The translations under genes were made by a program, and so were the position numbers. A stretch of 64,000 nt of DNA from Beutenbergia cavernae DSM 12333 (lineage in GTDB: Bacteria > Actinomycetota > Actinomycetes > Actinomycetales > Beutenbergiaceae), in contig NC_012669.1 of NCBI RefSeq assembly GCF_000023105.1, positions 1,674,001 through 1,738,000 on the forward strand, read 5' to 3'. The notes beneath the pieces are model-generated. The model made no database searches. It saw nothing but the letters and a program-made list of their open reading frames with translations, and was not told where the DNA came from. The number at the start of each line of letters is the position of its first letter. Positions within the stretch are counted from its first letter, which is position 1. Shown one piece after another: positions 59,893 to 64,000 of this stretch.

Positions 59893-61019
59893 GCGTGGAC
59901 GGGAACCTCTCGGAAAGCGTGCAGACGGTGGAACGTGAGGTAGTTGGCGTCGTGGTGGTTGTGCGCGGTTCCGCCCGGTTCGTCCCAGGCGGTGCGGGAG
60001 AGGACCAGCAGGTCGCCGTCCTCGATGAACCAGTCGACGTACTGGAAGCCGTGCGTGACGTCGTCCGCGTGCTCCAGCACGGGTGCCGACACCCGCCAGG
60101 TCCGCAGGTCGGCCGACCGGGCCAGCGCCAGCGTGTTCCGTGCCCGCAGCCCCCGCGACCGCGCGGCCGGGTCGGGGACGTGGTTGACGAGCGAGACGTA
60201 GTCGCCCGTCACGGGGTCGCGCCGGATCGCGAACTTCGTGATCCCGCCCGGCATCTCGATGAGGTCCGCCTTCGGGTCGAACGTGGCCCGTGTGCCGTCC
60301 GGACTCACGTGCACGATCGCGCCCCACGTGACCCGCGGGTCGGCGCTGTCCACGCGCAGCACGTCGACGAGCTCGCCCTCCGGCGTCACGACCGCGTTGC
60401 CCTCCAGCCACGCCCGGAACCCGTCCGGCAGCCACGCGTTCTCCCGCGCGAGGGCGTTCGTGGATGTCCACGACGCCGCGTCGAGCAGGTCCGCCCCGAG
60501 CGGCGCGGACATGACGAACGCCGCGAACCGCTCACCCCAGCCCTCGCCCCCGGACGCGTCCTCCATCGCGCGCCAGATCCGCCCGTCGTGCTCGACGAAC
60601 GGCATCGGCGCCGTGTGGAACTGGCCCTGCCGCAGCAGACCCGTCCGCGGGGAGTCCGGCGTCGTCCACGTCCGCCCGCCGTCGTCGGAGCGCCGGATCA
60701 CGACGTCGCCGTACTCCGTGGTCGTCCCCAGGATGTACAGGGCGCCGCCGTGCACCAGGAGGCTCGACCACCACTGCCCGGCGAGGTGCGCCCGGTGGCG
60801 CCACGTGGCGCCGTCGTCGTCCGAGGCGTACACGTGCGTGTCGCTCCACGTGGAGCCCGGCCCGAACAGGTCGTGGCTCGCCAGGAGCGTGCCGCCCGGC
60901 AGCCGCACGAGCGACGGCGAGCCGATGTACGCCTGCGTCGCCGCGGGGGAGTGCGCGACGACGACGCCGGGCGGCGGCTTCACCGTGGTCGTCCCGTTCC
61001 GTACCGCGTCCGTCGTCAC
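59889..61019 (-). CDS. Sialidase-fold (BNR/Asp-box) protein, cytoplasmic
   Basis: A 376-residue six-blade beta-propeller starting at GTG 61019 (4-bp overlap with the SBP gene). Two good Asp boxes are at residues 66-73 (SDDDGATW) and 111-118 (SDDGGRTW); a third is degenerate (SADLRTW). It has no signal peptide, so it would act on an imported substrate rather than on host or polymer glycans. It sits between binding protein and DapA/NanA-like genes. Functions could be a sialidase, trans-sialidase or another glycosidase of the propeller fold. Confidence 0.78.
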   Translation of the reverse strand: MTTDAVRNGTTTVKPPPGVVVAHSPAATQAYIGSPSLVRLPGGTLLASHDLFGPGSTWSDTHVYASDDDGATWRHRAHLAGQWWSSLLVHGGALYILGTTTEYGDVVIRRSDDGGRTWTTPDSPRTGLLRQGQFHTAPMPFVEHDGRIWRAMEDASGGEGWGERFAAFVMSAPLGADLLDAASWTSTNALARENAWLPDGFRAWLEGNAVVTPEGELVDVLRVDSADPRVTWGAIVHVSPDGTRATFDPKADLIEMPGGITKFAIRRDPVTGDYVSLVNHVPDPAARSRGLRARNTLALARSADLRTWRVSAPVLEHADDVTHGFQYVDWFIEDGDLLVLSRTAWDEPGGTAHNHHDANYLTFHRLHAFREVPVHA

Positions 61020-62350
61020 GCCTGATCGAGCACCCACTGCTCCGCCTTTCGTTGCTGGTCGGCCAGCTCGGCCGCCAGGTCGTAGCTCGCGCCGCCGAGC
61101 GCGCGCGAGATGATCGAGGCCATCCACGGCCGGAACGTCCGGAACATGAACTCGGGGAAGAACGCGTTCCGTCCGGCCTCCGCGGCGGCGATGAACGCCG
61201 GCGCGTACGGCGTCAGGTCGGTGTCGACCCAGTCCGCGTCGCGCCAGGTGGGCAGCTCCTGGTACTCCTCGTACAGGAACCGCTGGCCCTCGGCCCCGCT
61301 GAGCAGCTTGACCGCCTCCCACGCGAGGTCGGTGTCCCTGGCGGCGGACGCGATCGCGAACTCCGTGGCCGTGACGTAGAACGTGTGGCCTTCGGTGTTG
61401 CGCACGCCCTCCGTCACCACGAAGCGGTCGACGAGGCCGTTGTCCTGCGCGGTCTGCATCGCCGCCGGCGCGACGGACATGTTGATCGCCACCGTGTTGT
61501 TCTCGGTGCCCCAGTTCTCCGCACCCTGACCGATCTCGAACCCGGGCGGCGCGAACTCCGCCGTCGCGATCATCTGCTCGATGCCGCTGCGCACCTGGTC
61601 GGTGTCGAACGCGAGCCGGGCCGGGTCGTCCGGGTCGACGGTGCCCAGGTCGATCCCGCGGCCGAAGTAGTACAGCATGATGTGGCTCGCGGCCCGGGGG
61701 TCGTAGTACATCCCGTAGCACTGCTCGCCCGTGCGGGGGTTCGTGCCCGTCAGCCGCGGGAGCTTCGCGACGACGTCGTCGATGTCCGGGATCGTGCCCG
61801 GCGGCTCCACGCCGAAGTCCTCGAACAGCTGCGCGTCGTACGCGAGGCTCAACGTGTTGAGGATGCCGGGGGAGGAGATGTACGTCGACGGCGCGGGGTC
61901 CCACGGCGGGTACATGATGCGCTCGAGCGGCGGGGCGAAGATCGCCTCGATGTAGTTGTCCGCCCAGGAGTCCCGCTCGTAGTACGGCGTGAGGTCCGCC
62001 AGCAGACCCTGCCGGAAGAACGGGTACACGGTGCTCATCTGGATGATGTCCACCGAGCCCCCGAGCAGCATCGTCTGCACCTTCGAGTTGGTGGAGTTCG
62101 CGTCGCGACCGGGGACGTCGACGGCGACGACGCCGTCCAGCCCCGCGTCGCTCAGGAAGTCGTTGAGGCCCCGGATCTCCCGGCCGGTCCGCGGGTCGAT
62201 GCCGACGTTCGCCGCGAACGTCGTGAGGCCGACGCGAGACCCGCCGCCCGCCGTCGCCCCGCATCCCGACAGGAGAGCCGCGCCGCCGAGCGCGGTCGCC
62301 GCCGCGGACGTGGAGAGGAAGGCTCGCCGGGACAGCTGCCGTGAACGCAT
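61016..62350 (-). CDS. ABC importer solute-binding lipoprotein (family 1)
   Basis: A 444-residue protein with a Tat-like signal (SRRAFLSTSAAAT, RR at 8-9) and lipobox LLSGC (Cys30). ATG 62350 is preferred because AAGGG/GATGAGG precede it; ATG 62359, which overlaps the permease stop, is possible. The body is unusually diverged: VDIIQMSTVYPFFRQGLLADL, long aromatic-rich middle (ERIMYPPWDPAPSTY) and a late EAGRNAFFPEFMFRTFRPW segment. Its partners are the two permeases upstream. Operon context hints at a sialic-acid-like or acidic sugar ligand. Confidence 0.88.
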   Translation of the reverse strand: MRSRQLSRRAFLSTSAAATALGGAALLSGCGATAGGGSRVGLTTFAANVGIDPRTGREIRGLNDFLSDAGLDGVVAVDVPGRDANSTNSKVQTMLLGGSVDIIQMSTVYPFFRQGLLADLTPYYERDSWADNYIEAIFAPPLERIMYPPWDPAPSTYISSPGILNTLSLAYDAQLFEDFGVEPPGTIPDIDDVVAKLPRLTGTNPRTGEQCYGMYYDPRAASHIMLYYFGRGIDLGTVDPDDPARLAFDTDQVRSGIEQMIATAEFAPPGFEIGQGAENWGTENNTVAINMSVAPAAMQTAQDNGLVDRFVVTEGVRNTEGHTFYVTATEFAIASAARDTDLAWEAVKLLSGAEGQRFLYEEYQELPTWRDADWVDTDLTPYAPAFIAAAEAGRNAFFPEFMFRTFRPWMASIISRALGGASYDLAAELADQQRKAEQWVLDQA

Positions 62351-62355
62351 GTGCC

Positions 62356-63264
62356 TCATCCCTTCACCGCCGCGCTCGCCACGCTGGCCACGATGTAGCG
62401 CTGGAAGAACAGGTAGATCGCGAGGATCGGGATGAGCGACAGCACCGTGGCCGCCAGGTTGACGTCCGGCAGGGCGTACGTCTCGCTCCCGATGGTCTGG
62501 TTGAACGACGCGAGCCCGAGCTGGATCGTGTACATCGTCGGGTCGTTGATGACGATGAGCGGCCACAGGTAGCTGTTCCACGTCGCGAGGAACAGCAGGA
62601 TGACCAGGGTCGCGATGATGCCCTTGGCGAGGGGCGCGTAGATCCGCATGAGGATGCGCAGCTCGCCCGCGCCGTCGAGCCGGGCCGCCTCGCGCAGCTC
62701 GTCCGGGACGGAGTCGAGGTACTGCTTCACGAGGAACGCCCCGAACGGGTACGCGATGGCGGGCAGCCACAGGGCCCAGTACGTGTCGAGCATCCCGAGC
62801 CACCGGAACGTCATGAAGTTCGGGATGATCGTGGCCTCGAGCGGGATCATCATCGTCGCGAGGGCGACGACGAGGATGACCTTCGACCCGCGGGGTCGGA
62901 TCTTCGACAGGGCGTACCCGGCCAGCAGCGCCGAGCCGAGGCTCAGGACGATCTCGACGACGGCGACCAGCAGGGTGTTGCCGTACAGGCGCCAGACGTC
63001 GATCCCCAGGGTCGCGATCCGGTACGCCTCCGTGCTGAAGTCCTCGGGGATGATCTGCGGCGGGAACGGGACCGACAGGCGGGCCTGCCCGTTGAAGCTC
63101 GTCGAGATCATGAAGACGAACGGCAGGAGGACGGCGAGCGCACCGATGGTCAGCACGAGGGCGCTCAGCCACCAGCCGAGCCGACGCGCGCGGGTTGCCG
63201 ACCGCTGAGGACGCGGCGCCGTCGTCTGCTGCGGCGGCGCACCGGTGAGCTGCTGGACGGTCAT
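62356..63264 (-). CDS. ABC sugar importer permease, MalG/UgpE type
   Basis: A 302-residue protein starting at ATG 63264 in an ATGA overlap with the next permease gene. It has six membrane spans, EAA loop ELREAARLDGAGELRILMRI and C-terminus ASVASAAVKG. Forms the transport channel with the partial permease at 63261 for the 61016 binding protein. Confidence 0.92.
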   Translation of the reverse strand: MTVQQLTGAPPQQTTAPRPQRSATRARRLGWWLSALVLTIGALAVLLPFVFMISTSFNGQARLSVPFPPQIIPEDFSTEAYRIATLGIDVWRLYGNTLLVAVVEIVLSLGSALLAGYALSKIRPRGSKVILVVALATMMIPLEATIIPNFMTFRWLGMLDTYWALWLPAIAYPFGAFLVKQYLDSVPDELREAARLDGAGELRILMRIYAPLAKGIIATLVILLFLATWNSYLWPLIVINDPTMYTIQLGLASFNQTIGSETYALPDVNLAATVLSLIPILAIYLFFQRYIVASVASAAVKG

Positions 63265-64000
63265 GACAACCTCCTGCGGAACAGCGCGAAGTTGACGCAC
63301 GTGAGGGCGAGGATGATGAGGAAGAGGACCACGGTGGCGGCGGACGCCTTGCCGAAGTCGAACGTGTTGAAGCCCGTCCGGTAGATGTAGAGCATGATCG
63401 TCGTGAGGACGCCGCCGGGCTGGCCGTCCGTCCCGCCGATCTGGTAGACGTCGGCGAAGCGTTTGAACGCGTTGATCGACTCGACGACGATGATGAAGAA
63501 CGTGATCGGCCGGAGCATCGGCAGCGTGACGCTCCACCACCGGCGCAGCGAGCCGGCGCCGTCGACCTCCGCGGCCTCGTGCAGCTCGCGGGGCACCCCC
63601 TGGAGACCGGCGAGCCAGATGAGCGTCGTGTAGCCCAGGCCCTGCCACACGGACATGAGCACCACCGACGCGCGCGCCGTGCCCGGGTCGGAGAAGAAGC
63701 CGAACGGGCCGAGTCCGAGCTGGCCGAGCAGGGCGTTCACCCAGCCCTGCTCGGTCGGGTAGAAGACGTACGTGAACGCGATGGCCGCCGCGATCGCCGA
63801 GGTGATGTTCGGCGCGAAGTACACGGCCTTGAACAGGCTCTGCGTGGCCGGCAGCGAGTTGATGAGCGTCGCGATGACGAGGCTGAGCGGGATGCCGATG
63901 ACGATCGTCAGCGCCCCCATGTACACGGTGTTCGACAGCGCGCTCCAGAACAGGTCGTCGCTGAAGATGTACGTGTAGTTGTCGAGGCCCACGTAGCTGG
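63261..64000 (-). CDS. ABC sugar importer permease, MalF/UgpA type, N-terminus beyond window
   Basis: At least 246 residues are visible; the frame stays open to the right edge, so the start lies outside. The visible part begins near YVGLDNYTYIFSDDLFWSAL, the usual sequence after the first membrane span, and has the EAA loop ELHEAAEVDGAGSLRRWWSV. It is the first visible gene of the transport-sialidase-aldolase operon. Confidence 0.92.
   Translation of the reverse strand, partial: SYVGLDNYTYIFSDDLFWSALSNTVYMGALTIVIGIPLSLVIATLINSLPATQSLFKAVYFAPNITSAIAAAIAFTYVFYPTEQGWVNALLGQLGLGPFGFFSDPGTARASVVLMSVWQGLGYTTLIWLAGLQGVPRELHEAAEVDGAGSLRRWWSVTLPMLRPITFFIIVVESINAFKRFADVYQIGGTDGQPGGVLTTIMLYIYRTGFNTFDFGKASAATVVLFLIILALTCVNFALFRRRLS

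Overview
This is a high-GC chromosomal segment from an actinobacterium, most likely Micrococcales. The guess of a Beutenbergiaceae or Cellulomonadaceae relative rests only on style: GTG/TTG starts, 4-bp ATGA/GTGA gene overlaps, Tat/lipobox solute-binding proteins, MalEFG-type importers without their own ATPases, and TAnnnT -10 boxes. No rRNA, tRNA, CRISPR array, IS element or integrase was seen.

Layout. 1-1659 is the N-terminal part of a SWIM zinc-finger protein. 1718-10094 is a carbohydrate locus: a divergent Gfo/Idh/MocA oxidoreductase, an importer (SBP and two permeases), a DUF624-like membrane protein, two ADP-ribosylglycohydrolase (ARH) paralogues and a LacI regulator. Two PurR-like boxes (CGCAA-N4-TTGCG) sit in the divergent promoter. 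10176-10995 is a small gene graveyard: a frameshifted MazG-like pyrophosphohydrolase and a wrecked mazEF-type toxin-antitoxin relic, in which an exact 17-bp tandem duplication shifts the toxin frame. 11145-13811 holds secreted proteins and lipoproteins of unknown role. 14057-16861 is an FAH hydrolase with a GH127-type glycosidase behind a perfect 11-bp inverted repeat. 16988-20793 is a secreted alpha-amylase overlapping a CocE/NonD hydrolase.

20783-31849 is a divergent sugar or sugar-acid locus. On the minus strand lie zinc alcohol dehydrogenase, APH-fold kinase, an enolase paralogue with altered active-site motifs, an SDR and malEFG-like transporter genes. On the plus strand lie an IlvD/EDD dehydratase and a ROK regulator. 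This gene set does not match a pathway I recognise.

32413-44848 is a defence island with patches of lower GC, bordered on the left by a decayed GH2 gene (31930-32379). It holds two orphan PD-(D/E)XK proteins, a complete type I restriction-modification system (hsdM-hsdS-hsdR), a translationally coupled pair of a Thoeris ThsB-like TIR protein and a HIT-domain protein fused to membrane helices, and a DUF262 + HEPN pair. The TIR/HIT-TM pair is the strongest candidate for an undescribed system.

45267-64000 returns to metabolism: a secreted beta-helix protein, a PhoD-like phosphatase, and a minus-strand operon of RpiB, HAD phosphatase and glycerol-1-phosphate-dehydrogenase-like genes. Divergent from it are a UgpABE-like importer with a glycerophosphodiesterase and an FGGY kinase, facing a DeoR regulator. 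Last comes a minus-strand operon of importer, Asp-box sialidase-fold protein and DapA/NanA-family lyase that runs off the right edge. Four importers and no ABC ATPase imply a shared MsiK-type ATPase encoded elsewhere.
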